The translations under genes and the position numbers were made by a program. From NCBI GenBank assembly GCA_041392305.1, contig JAWKMJ010000017.1:25644-89643 (forward strand): a stretch of 64,000 nucleotides of DNA. The letters are read 5' to 3'. The notes beneath the pieces were generated by a model that saw only the letters and a list, made by a program, of their open reading frames with translations, was not told the DNA's origin and did no database searches. Positions 1 to 8,347 of this stretch are shown here, piece after piece. This DNA comes from JAGQYP01 sp041392305. Its GTDB lineage: Bacteria > Bacteroidota > Bacteroidia > Flavobacteriales_D > Crocinitomicaceae. The first letter of the stretch is position 1; each line of letters begins with the position of its first letter.

Positions 1-340
1 CCTCGTTGCCCGCTATTGCTCTTATACAATGTTGTAGTGCGTTTTAATTTTTCGAAATTTTATTTAAACGATAATACAAATTTCTTAAAGTTACGATTTT
101 CGTTTAACACTTAATCCACTAATCAAAAAAGTAGAAAATAAGATGAGAGTATATTATTTGAACCATTTAGGGTCTCCATATATTTCGGTAAATTCCAGTA
201 CTAAAAACACAATCAGAAAAAAACACGAGAGAAATAAATAATTGGTTTTTTTATTCATGGTGCAACAACTTTAAACTTTTGGTATGCCAATTAAATACAA
301 TACTTTTTTCATATCCTGCTTTTTCATACCAATTTCCCAG

Positions 341-1044
341 TCAAATTTTTTCTTTGTGTGTCAAGTTGTTTACTAAATCCTCCATTTCTGATACAGAATA
401 GGTGCGCAAACAAGAAACTATTCCGTCCCATAAAACAACAATTGGAATAATTTGCAATACATAGGTAAAGAATATTCTGCCTAATTTATATGGTTTTATA
501 AATGGGTTGTGAGCCACACACTTATTGAGAAAGTAGCATTCCCATAAAGGTGGTACAGTTCTATCTTTGGGCTTCAAATATTCAATCGCTGTATTTGAGT
601 CTATTGCATTTTGAAGTATTTTTTTATGTCTTTGGGTCTGAAATGATGAAGCGATAAGAACTGAGTTCGAAACCTTTCAACTTTGCGTACATTTCGTGCA
701 TCAACACTTTCCGTATGGTAAATAAAATTACTAGCTCTTGATTTAGTTTCTTCAAATGCTTTGATGTTAGGGTAATAATCTGTCAGGGTAACTGTTAAGT
801 TCCGGTATTTGCTTTTTAATTTGCATCTAAAATCGATAAAGATCCACACCACCAATCGGAAGCTTAAATCAAAATTGTTATGGTATTACTTTGTTTTTAA
901 TTTTCCTACAAAGCAAATCGATATAGAAGAATAGATTTTTTGTTTTTGTTAGAAATCACATTGTAAAAAATCTGTCATATAGTTTCTTAAAAAACTTGGA
1001 AACCAATGAAAATCTTCAAATTCAAATAAGTGAATGCGTTTCAT
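341..1044 (-). pseudogene. broken class I SAM-methyltransferase-like gene (copy A)
   Basis: Translating the minus strand from the ATG at 1044 gives MKRIHLFEFEDFHWFP and then stops. The middle of the protein continues in another frame at 855-601 (LTVTLTDYYPNIKAF, then RTQFLSLHHFRPKDIKK), and the C-terminus in a third frame at 577-341 (KPYKLGRIFFTYV, DGIVSCLRTYS). The junction near 600-620 is a frameshift in a poly-A run: reading across it restores an ILQNAIDSNTAI segment. From memory this is the Bacteroidetes family annotated as class I SAM-dependent methyltransferase, with a hydrophobic C-terminal part. At least two frame disruptions make it non-functional. It starts 7 bp after the related copy B, so the two probably formed one operon. 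Confidence 0.6.
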
Positions 1045-1051
1045 AATATTG

Positions 1052-1736
1052 TTATTTACTACCTGTTAAATACATAATTTTTCCACCTCTTTCCATTGTC
1101 GTTTTTACCTAAGCTTTCCAGTCGTAATTATTTCTTTCTATGGAGGATGTCAACTCAATAAATCCAAGTTATACAATTTAATAAAGCAATACATCCATCA
1201 ATTACGATAATTATGGGAAGTATTGGTAATAGATAGGTAAAGATTATTCGCGAAATCTAAACGGCTTGCCAAAAAGTGCAGACAACAGAACTGTTAGAGG
1301 AACAAATACGAATATACCTACAATTTGCCATAGACTGTCATTGTTGCCTTCAACCACCACTATGGATTTCCAATTATCTACAATATTTTGTAAAATCTTT
1401 TTGGCTTTTTTGAGTTTAACTGATGAAAAGAGTTGAATAAATAGGTAAACTCCTTTTTCGGAACTATTGAAATTTGTAATATGAATTGAATCAACAATAA
1501 CATCATCTTTTAAAAACGGTTTAACGGTTTCAATTCCTGCACCAATACCAAATTCAATATTGATAATTTTTTTGTGATTGGTTTTTTCAAGTACATCTTC
1601 AATTACCGGGACAAATGGTTTCGCTGTAGCATTTACTTTTTACAACAAACCAACTTAAGAATTCTGCGATAAGAGTTTTTAAGAATTTTGGAAACCAATC
1701 AACATTTATTATTTGTGTAATTTGTTTTCGTTTCAT
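1052..1736 (-). pseudogene. broken class I SAM-methyltransferase-like gene (copy B)
   Basis: From the ATG at 1736 the minus strand reads MKRKQITQIINVDWFPKFLK, colinear with copy A's MKRIHLFEFEDFHWFPSFLR. After a frameshift it continues as KPFVPVIEDVLEKTNHKK and IINIEFGIGAGIETVKPFL, then a stretch matching the same family (PLTVLLSALFGKPFRF, then FTYLLPILPIIIVIDG) after another frame change near 1240. The apparent stop is at 1052-1054. It is a paralogue of copy A in tandem; both are decayed. Function is inferred from family resemblance only. The 69-bp gap to the divergent TetR pseudogene contains a likely operator. Confidence 0.55.
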
Positions 1737-1762
1737 AGTCTATTATTAATTTAATTAGTAAT

Positions 1763-1802
1763 TTAGTCCAAATGTACTAAATAATTTTACCACGTGGACT
1801 AA
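1763..1802. promoter_or_regulatory. candidate TetR operator between divergent pseudogenes
   Basis: TTAGTCCA at 1763-1770 and TGGACTAA at 1795-1802 form a perfect 8-bp inverted repeat with a 24-bp spacer, in the 69-bp gap between the divergent methyltransferase-like and TetR pseudogenes. A further imperfect TAGTCC...GTACTA half-site pair lies inside. The position suits autoregulation by a TetR-type repressor. Function is inferred; the regulator is broken. Confidence 0.4.
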
Positions 1803-1805
1803 TTT

Positions 1806-2431
1806 ATGCAAAATATTAAATCGAAAATTTTAATCAAGCCAAGAAACTCTTCAATGATAAAGGAGTTTCAAATGTTTCTATCCGTGAAATAGCAAGAGGT
1901 TGAATTAGTCATAGCAACTTAATTTACCACTTCAAAGACAAGAATGAACTTTGAATCATTTTACATCAACAGATTTTGAATGCAGCAGTTGATCTGGATA
2001 AAGAAATTAGCAAAGAAGAGAATGTCTTAAAAAGCCTTTTCATTAGTACTGTCAGAGGATTCGAAATCATTTATGATTATAGGTTTTTTATGATTGATTT
2101 AATTAATTTTATTAGAAAATAAAGAATTACATCAACAAATTAAAGAAATTGAAGTTTTTCGTTTTAAGTTATGAAGCAAGAATCGCCAAATGATTGGCGA
2201 AGAAATTTTTCGAAATGAACTATATAAAAAACATTGAATATGAGGATTTAATTATTCAAATTCGGATATTTAGTGATTATTGGGTTTCTTCTTCGGTAAA
2301 TTTATGAGGAAAACCCTGAATCGAGTATAAAGAAATATGCAAGCGTTTTTTCTTTTTTCATTTTCGCCCTTTTTAACCGTAAAAAGGACACAAAAATGTT
2401 TAATCAATTTCTTTCTGAGTTTGAGCTGTAA
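1806..2431 (+). pseudogene. broken TetR/AcrR-family regulator
   Basis: Starting at ATG 1806 and shifting frame by one base near 1830 gives a TetR helix-turn-helix: AKKLFNDKGVSNVSIREIA, then ISHSNLIYHFKDKNEL, followed by ILNAAVDLDKEISKEE. In-frame TGA codons interrupt it after REIARG (about 1900) and after KDKNEL (about 1951). Further stops and shifts occur through the ligand-binding half, whose end is still readable (KMFNQFLSEFEL, stop 2429-2431). The HTH pattern is typical of TetR, so the family call is good even though the gene is dead. It is divergent from the methyltransferase-like pair it presumably controlled. Confidence 0.65.
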
Positions 2432-2440
2432 ATGCACTAC

Positions 2441-3071
2441 AACGACTGCCTAAAACCAGTATGCATTCAGCACTGTGAGAAAAGGCAGACATTTTAGCTT
2501 AAATATAAACATTTTTAGAAAGCTGAAACGATGCATATTGGATTTAGGCTTTGTTATCATTTCGTCCTTTTTTCTCATGGGCATAGTTCTTCCAACGTTC
2601 CCTTCATTTTTTCAGTCGATAAAAAACGAAGCAAAAAATCTTGTCCTTTGCAATCCTGCCTCTTTCGTCACACAGATTCTCAATAAAACAATCATTCATA
2701 CAATGACGAACTCCCCGCCCTTTCACGAAATAAGAATCTCTATTCTGGGAATCCCAGAAGAGCTTCTAATTTCATGAAATTCCCACAGCCGCCGGCCGGT
2801 GCAAAGAACGGGGCCAACGCACTTTTTTAAACGGATATAAGCATTTATTTAAGGTGACATCACAATTTTTAAGGCTAACTTGTCCACCTGTTGATTCAAA
2901 GACAGATTTAATAAACCACCTTTATTCAATATGCTTTTAATCAACAGGGGAGTGGTCGTCTTACACACTCTGTTTTTCCACTGAATTTTTCGAATATCTA
3001 CTTAAATCCATCTCACAATGGGTTGCTCTGGTTGCATGTGACCTTTAAGAAGATGTTTGATGAATGATAAC
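2441..3071. repeat. 630-bp element, copy 1
   Basis: This copy matches 5973-6606 almost base for base, from AACGACTGCCTAAAACCAG to ATGATAAC, with scattered substitutions and small indels. Internally it has a perfect 10-bp inverted repeat, CCTGTTGATT (2887-2896) with AATCAACAGG (2939-2948), and a GC-rich GCCGCCGGCCGG patch near 2792. The open frame at 2475-2777 is broken by indels in copy 2, so I do not call it a gene. Both copies follow directly on a unit-boundary AAC, so the element sits inside the attC-like linkers. This accounts for the gene-free stretch between units 1 and 2. Confidence 0.8.
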
Positions 3072-3110
3072 GTTTTGGAGCTAAGCCATCGTTTTAATGG
3101 CTTAGGTGTT

Positions 3111-5196
3111 GTTAACTGCACCTCTTTCAATTCTGGCAATCCTCTGGTAATTCAAGGCCTCTTTTAAAATTTTCGATGTTGGAATGATTTCTATACTTAC
3201 CAACCAATGTCGGCAAAGTTATTTTAGTGAAAATAACCAGCAATAGTTAAAATAATACCAATCCAGAAATTGTTTTTAAACTGTATCAGGTTCGACTTTG
3301 CTACTTCGAGATTCCAATTTGAAGCCCAAAAGAAGTAAATAAACCTATAAGTATAACCACAATTGAAAGAATGAATTTATCCAGTTTTCCTTCTGCGCCA
3401 TTTGTATATTTCATTCTTATAAAATGTCTTCCTATTTTCAGCTCTGGTTTTATTTTGTTCTGCAAGAAGAGTAGATTTTAAGGTGTCTACATTCTCTTTA
3501 TGAATTGCGGTTTCCTGTTTTAAACGTTCCACTTGTTCCTCTGCCAGTTGTTCCTCCATCCTCTTCACCTTATCAAGTGAATCAGATTTTTCGAGAAGCT
3601 TTCAAAAACTGCTTCTTCAAGCATTTTTAGCCTATTGATCTCAATTTGCTCCTGCTTTTTGGCTTCGGTTTTCAATCTTTGAACAAACTCCTCTTGTTAT
3701 TCTCGGCAAGTTCGTTTATAGATTCAACATCTTTTAATTGTTTACTCGTAATTCTTGTGGCTATCCTTAATATGTCAGTGTCTGAAATTTCGGTATTAGA
3801 ATATTTGTGAATATTATCATCTAATTCGCGAATTACTGAGGTTTTAGGAAGCTCCTTATTTAAAGCTAATGAAACTAATGATGACAGTCCGATATCGGTT
3901 AATTCATCATCGCTCATGTCTATTTTGGATTGAGGATTACTTAGCCAAAGTATATTACAAGTCATCAGCCTTAATTATTTCAGGTTGTTGCCCATTTACG
4001 GCATAGTTACTTTCACCTTCACGAGAAATGGAGTTATTTACAAACCAACAATTTACTTTTTTCAAAATCATATACTTTTTTACCTCTTTGTCCCGACGGC
4101 TGTAGGGCCGTCGCATCATGTAGAGCCGCTTTTTCTGTATTTCTATGTTCTTTTAGCGTTTTATATTCTTGGGCTAAATTTTTGCGAGATTTTGATATTT
4201 TGTTGTATCATAAATCACATTTATACCCAAATTCATTATTTCCCATTTTCAATATTATCGATAATTCGTTCTAAGTCCGCTTTATTCAATTTTCTTCTTT
4301 CACATGCATTATATACATCTTCCGGATATACAACTTTTGTAAAAAAGAATTATTGAAATTATCCGCTTTTGGCTTGAAGCAAACTTTTTATTCGTCTATG
4401 GTGATATTCATCATACTTTGCATTTGTATCCCTGACTATTAGCTATTTTAATAAGCGTTAAACATGTATGGGTTGATTCAATAGTATTTAGATCTAAAGC
4501 AGCAATTATAAAATTAGTGTCTAATAAAAGTTCAACTTCCAAGGTAGCTTCGGTCGTTTTGTATTCTATATAAGCAGAAATAATTGACCCCAAATAGATT
4601 TTTTTGATAAAATCATAAACCTGTGATATAGGTCTGAAGTATTCAATGAATTGCGCTTCAATAGAGAAATTGTGTTCGCCTCCCGGAATCCTTATTCGCT
4701 AAATATTTTGACAAATCCAGTTTACTGGATTCAATAAAGTCGAAAATTGATTGATCCTTATGGTCTTCAAATCCAGATGATATGCAAAAATCTGAAAATA
4801 ATTTCTGTAGGTTGTGAACTTCCTGTTTATGCCTCCTTATTTCGTCCTCAAATTCGGTAAAAACATATTTATGAATTGCAAATGATTTATCCTGGTGGCT
4901 AGTGAACCTTACCTCACCGCTTGCATTAAGCTCATTCTCTATTAGTTTAAGTATATTCTCCAAAACAGGTAGGGGGAAATCAAATGAATAGAGCCGATCG
5001 GAGTATGCTTTTATTTCAGTTATGCTCTTTCCGCTAAAAATTCCATCTTCATTCATTTTGGAAAGAACTCTTTTAATCAATGGAACAAAAACATCTAAAG
5101 GTCCTTGAATTAATGTAGAATTCGAGCGAATATGAGATAGTAAACTATAGGTTATTGCTTTATTTATATTCATATGTCTTTTTCATTGCAGTTAAC
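3111..5196 (-). other. integron-cassette-like unit 2
   Basis: The bounds are GTTAACTGCA (3111-3120) and its reverse complement TGCAGTTAAC (5187-5196). The single broken gene inside starts 14 bases from the 5196 boundary on the minus strand and runs towards 3111, the short-leader, gene-then-attC polarity expected of a cassette. The linker on the 3111 side pairs weakly with the start of the 630-bp element: TTAGGTGTTGTTAAC at about 3102-3116 against AACGACTGCCTAA at 2441. The core is non-canonical. Confidence 0.45.
3200..5173 (-). pseudogene. broken gene for a PIN-like protein with C-terminal membrane segments
   Basis: On the minus strand, the ATG at 5173 opens a 171-residue N-terminal piece (helical, acidic, no recognised domain). 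Frameshifts then lead to a PIN-like segment, ELLLDTNFIIAALDLNT (about 4540-4490), where LLDTNFI is the typical first acidic motif of PIN nucleases. Next come a segment at 3965-3672, a coiled coil at 3568-3377 (EEQLAEEQVERLKQE) and two hydrophobic helices (about 3365-3200). The pieces are colinear, suggesting one ancestral protein of roughly 600 residues with at least four breaks. The PIN call rests on one motif. The 3' limit is approximate. Confidence 0.45.
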
Positions 5197-5325
5197 GGTT
5201 TGCAAATAGGCGCAGGCAGGAATTTTAGCACTGAACTTCATACGAAGAACGGAACTTTAAATACACCACTTAACTGACCTACGAAGCACGAAAACCCTGC
5301 TTGGAGCTTATTTGCTGTTATGGGC
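5187..5325 (-). repeat. attC-like recombination-site candidate
   Basis: This 139-bp imperfect palindrome lies between units 2 and 3. GCAAATAGGC (5202-5211) pairs with GCTTATTTGC (5306-5315) with one mismatch, and GCAGG (5216-5220) with CCTGC (5296-5300). The outer boxes are GTTAAC (5191-5196) and GTTATGGGC (5317-5325). Length and layout fit an attC site (typically 57-141 bp), but the R boxes do not match RYYYAAC/GTTRRRY exactly. Confidence 0.45.
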
Positions 5326-5975
5326 TGGTTTAATCTATATCACATTTATTTTTTTATTCGCGATTTTCCAACCTCATCATATCCAAAATGTGCTTGTGGT
5401 AGTAATTTCGATGTATATAATTTAACCATTTCTGTTTATTTGGTCCAGTTATTTCAAGAAAAACGTGTGTTCACCATTTTCTTTAAGCAATCTTAACCCA
5501 TTTTGCTTTCCAGATACTTCATACATCCATACAATTTCGGTTGGACAAGTTGCTAACCAAATAACTAATTTATGTTTTGATGGATTTCTTAAACTAAGTA
5601 AAATAATAAATAGTCCTCCAACGGCACCAAAAATTCCTGCAAAAATAAATTCTTTGTTTCCACCTCCAGTGACTTCCAAAAAACACACCCAAAGGTGCAA
5701 TGAGGATTAGAATAATACCTAAAATTAAATTTTTGCGATACTTAGACTTAATCAGTCCTTTAATTTGTTCAAGATCATGATCTGATATTTTCATTTTTAA
5801 CTAAAAATTTTAATTTCCTACTCATAAGGCTTTTCGGTTTCGCCCCGTTTTTTTGAGTGGGTTCTGGCTCCACCTTTGGTTTATCAATTTTCCAAAAAAT
5901 ATTTTTAAGAACTATCTAAGTTGTCGTTTAGTGGCTCTCTTGTTTGTTCGCTATGTCTTTTAACTTGCCCATAAC
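5317..5975 (-). other. integron-cassette-like unit 3
   Basis: The bounds are GTTATGGGC (5317-5325) and its reverse complement GCCCATAAC (5967-5975). It holds one broken small gene on the minus strand (5343-5794), whose 3' end lies 17 bases from the attC-like site. The 5975 boundary runs straight into copy 2 of the 630-bp element. Confidence 0.45.
5343..5794 (-). pseudogene. broken small membrane protein gene
   Basis: The minus strand from ATG 5794 encodes MKISDHDLEQIKGLIKSKYR and a hydrophobic helix (LILGIILILIAPLGVFFG). After a frameshift near 5680 it resumes with FIFAGIFGAVGGLFIILLSL, a second membrane helix, and a soluble tail (LVIWLATCPTEIVWMYEV). A second shift near 5460 would extend the tail to a stop near 5343. 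The ancestral protein would be about 150 residues with two membrane segments and a cytoplasmic C-terminal domain. No family recognised. Confidence 0.45.
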
Positions 5976-6606
5976 GACTGCCTAAAACCAGTATGCATTC
6001 AGCACTGTGAGAAAAGGCAGACATTTTAGCTTAAATATAAACATTTTTAGAAAGCTGAAACGATGCATATTGGATTTAGGCTTTGTTATCATTTCGTCCT
6101 TTTTTTCTCATGGGCATAGTTCTTCCGAACGTTCCCTTCATTTTTTCAGTCGATAAAAAACGAAGCAAAAAATCTTGTCCTTTGCAATCCTGCCTCTTTC
6201 TTGTCACACAGATTCTCAATAAAACAATCATTCATACAATGACGAACTCGCCCTTTTCACGAAATAAGAATCTCTTCTAATCAGGAATCCCCAGAAGAGC
6301 TTCTAATCTCATGAAATTCCCACAGCCGCCGGCCGGTGCAAAGAACTTGGCCAACGCACTTTTTTAAACGGATATAAGCATTTATTTAAAGTGAAATCAC
6401 AATTTTTAAGGCTAACTTGTCCACCTGTTGATTCAAAGACAGATTTAATAAACCACCTTTATTCAATATGCTTTTAATCAACAGGGGAGTGGTTGACTTA
6501 CACACTCTGTTTTTCCACTAAATTTTTCGAATATCTACTTAAATCCATCTCACAACGGGTTGCAATGGTTGTGCGATCTTAAGAAGATGTTTGGATGAAT
6601 GATAAC
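5973..6606. repeat. 630-bp element, copy 2
   Basis: Second copy of the element at 2441-3071, same orientation, with the inverted repeat CCTGTTGATT/AATCAACAGG conserved. It occupies most of the gene-free stretch from 5796 to 6755. It differs from copy 1 mainly by one- to five-base indels, which break any reading frame, suggesting a non-coding or structural role or simple decay. Confidence 0.8.
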
Positions 6607-6608
6607 AA

Positions 6609-6639
6609 TTGTATAAACCACATTATGTGCTTTATACAA
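6609..6639. repeat. 31-nt near-perfect palindrome at array edge
   Basis: TTGTATAAA (6609-6617) and TTTATACAA (6631-6639) flank CACAT-T-ATGTG with one C:C mismatch. It directly follows copy 2 of the 630-bp element. The arm resembles TTATACAAT just before unit 1 at 22-30, so it may be a remnant of another attC-like site. No T-run follows on either strand, so I do not call it a terminator. Confidence 0.4.
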
Positions 6640-6755
6640 CCTATGTCTTTTTTTATTTGCTGAAAAGAAAAATTCCAGTCAGGGCCTCTCAAATTTATAA
6701 AATCTAACGGATTATTACATTGATTAGCTTTTAAGGAATTCACTCGAAAAACTCA

Positions 6756-8120
6756 TCACTCGTCACTCGTAATTCGAGAGGCTTCCTTGATCTCTTTAAT
6801 CAAATTCACTTTGGCTTGAATTAGGTCGTTGATCGGGATGTATCTGCCATTTCCGAAAGTGGCTACATCGATCATTTCATCTCTTGCTCTTTCTGTGTTT
6901 TTAATTCCTACAACGGAGATCGAAATGCCACTATTTTTGGATTTTTTGATATAGCGCATGTAATCATCCGAATCCTTGTTGAAAGATCCATCTGTCACTA
7001 CAATTACCTGATTGTTTCCATCTGGAATTTTTGCAGCTTTGGCTTGTTCAAATCCTAATTTGATCCCTGCCCCTCCAGCGGTAAAACCTTTGGCTACCAT
7101 GGAGTCGATCATGAACTCGATTCTTTCTTTTTGGTCGCCCGATGTGGTATTCAAAATCACACTTGCGGAATTGGCATAAGAAACTAAGGTGATTTTATCC
7201 TGTGGGCGCAAAATCTTGGTAAGCTCGTGCAGAGAAAATTTCAATAATTCCAGTTTGCCGCGAGAAGCCATGGAAGCCGAATTATCAATTACAAATACAA
7301 TATTGTTGGGTTTGTATTGTCTGAGGGAGAATTCTCCTTCTTCTAATGGAGGGGGAACCGAATCCAATGGGATTTCCTGAATTTGGAATTCGCTGGAATC
7401 TTTTTCTTTGATTATAATGACTTCTTCCTCAATGATTTCCTTGGGTTCTTCTTTTTTAAATAATTCAATGATGACCAGGTTTTTTGCATAATTCACCATC
7501 TGACCTTTTTCCGAAGAAAAATAGCCTTCTTTGGAAGCGACAAAATAATAAAAGCCTATGGGGTATTTCTTTTCGATTAATCCTTGACCATTGGTTTTAT
7601 GGGTGTTGAAATAGCGGCCATTAGCATAATAGTCTACTTTCGAACTCGGAATTTCTTCTTTGGTTTTCCCGTCAATCACTTTAACAGTAAAACTAAATTT
7701 ATTAGGATCAAAGCGGTTGGTTGAGCCAAAATTTGGACAAGCCTTCATGACATCAACCAAAGCCAGATCTCCTTTGAAATTTCCAGAAATGGTAAAGGTT
7801 ACTGGTTCCATCATGGATGCAAAATAAATTTGAGGCTTGAAGGTGAATTTTCCAGTCTCGCAAGGATTAACCGAAAAACGAATGATCATGGAAGAATCTT
7901 TATCGAAACGTTTTGAAGAAAACAAGTACTTGAGGCATTTGCTTTTCGTGTCGATTTTAAGCAAATATTCCGGTCGGCTTCCTTTATTGGTAATAACAAA
8001 ATCGACCACTAACTTGCTGGGATCATCTGTAGTTTCAAAAATATGTTTGGTCTCAGAAAACTCAAGTTGACCAAAAACAGTGAACTGAAATAAGAGAAAT
8101 ATGAAAAGGATTCTTCGCAT
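6756..8120 (-). CDS. secreted VWA-domain protein
   Basis: A 454-residue protein with a signal peptide (residues 1-17, ending VFGQ). Residues 20-120 look like a DUF1573-type Ig-like domain, about 145-220 like a carboxypeptidase-regulatory fold, and 273-454 form a von Willebrand A domain. Its MIDAS motif DNSAS is at residues 279-283, with VVTDGSF further on. Such proteins bind partners through a divalent metal in the periplasm or at the cell surface; the partner is unknown. Its last codons and stop lie in a short direct repeat (ACGAGTGACGAGTGATGAG on the coding strand), so the C-terminus is partly made of repeat DNA. Confidence 0.8.
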   Translation of the reverse strand: MRRILFIFLLFQFTVFGQLEFSETKHIFETTDDPSKLVVDFVITNKGSRPEYLLKIDTKSKCLKYLFSSKRFDKDSSMIIRFSVNPCETGKFTFKPQIYFASMMEPVTFTISGNFKGDLALVDVMKACPNFGSTNRFDPNKFSFTVKVIDGKTKEEIPSSKVDYYANGRYFNTHKTNGQGLIEKKYPIGFYYFVASKEGYFSSEKGQMVNYAKNLVIIELFKKEEPKEIIEEEVIIIKEKDSSEFQIQEIPLDSVPPPLEEGEFSLRQYKPNNIVFVIDNSASMASRGKLELLKFSLHELTKILRPQDKITLVSYANSASVILNTTSGDQKERIEFMIDSMVAKGFTAGGAGIKLGFEQAKAAKIPDGNNQVIVVTDGSFNKDSDDYMRYIKKSKNSGISISVVGIKNTERARDEMIDVATFGNGRYIPINDLIQAKVNLIKEIKEASRITSDE

Positions 8121-8176
8121 GCACTAAATATAATTAGATTCTTAGGAATGGATACAAAATCAGTGCCGTTTCCCCC

Positions 8177-8212
8177 CCCAATAACCTGGGAATTAATTCC
8201 CAGGTTATTGGG
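8177..8212. repeat. 36-bp perfect palindrome and REP-like hairpins
   Basis: CCCAATAACCTGGGAATT (8177-8194) is followed immediately by its exact reverse complement (8195-8212), a fully self-complementary 36-mer. Two smaller hairpins follow: GGCGTT/AACGCC near 8235-8247 and GCGCGTT/AACGCGC near 8260-8277. The cluster looks like a Bacteroidetes REP/RAYT-type palindromic element in the gap between the VWA gene and ppa. No transposase is nearby. Confidence 0.6.
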
Positions 8213-8300
8213 AGGAGAGTTGTGTATTTTCAAGGCGTTAGAAACGCCAAGAAGTTGGTAGCGCGTTGCAAACGCGCAACAGTTTGTTTTTTTGGGTAAT

Positions 8301-8323
8301 AAAAAAGCGCCCATTAGGCGCTT
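8301..8323 (-). terminator. rho-independent terminator of ppa
   Basis: On the minus strand AAGCGCC, loop TAATG and GGCGCTT are followed by TTTT, 25 bases after the ppa stop codon. Confidence 0.8.
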
Positions 8324-8347
8324 TCAACTTTAATTCAAATTAAAATA

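Larger units (their letters stand above)
31..2443 (-). other. integron-cassette-like unit 1
   Basis: The unit is bounded by GTTGTAGTGC at 31-40 and its exact reverse complement GCACTACAAC at 2434-2443. In an integrated integron cassette the first bases and the R'' box of its own attC are complementary, which is what is seen here. Two broken minus-strand genes (341-1736) and a divergent broken TetR gene (1806-2431) lie inside. The TetR stop codon ends 3 bases before the boundary. The core keeps GTT/AAC but not the canonical GTTRRRY, so the assignment is by architecture only. Bases 1-340 hold no gene; the first 30 are probably the rest of an attC-like linker. Confidence 0.45.

Noticed and set aside
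2475..2777. Open frame of 100 codons on the plus strand as a gene
   Set aside because: It lies within the 630-bp repeat, and the second copy breaks the frame by indels, so it is not conserved as protein.
341..5794. Frameshifts as mere assembly errors
   Set aside because: Nonsense codons and indels cluster in this region only, while 50 kb of neighbouring genes have clean frames; raw reads would settle it.
6609..6639. Rho-independent terminator
   Set aside because: No T-run follows the palindrome on either strand and no intact gene ends nearby.
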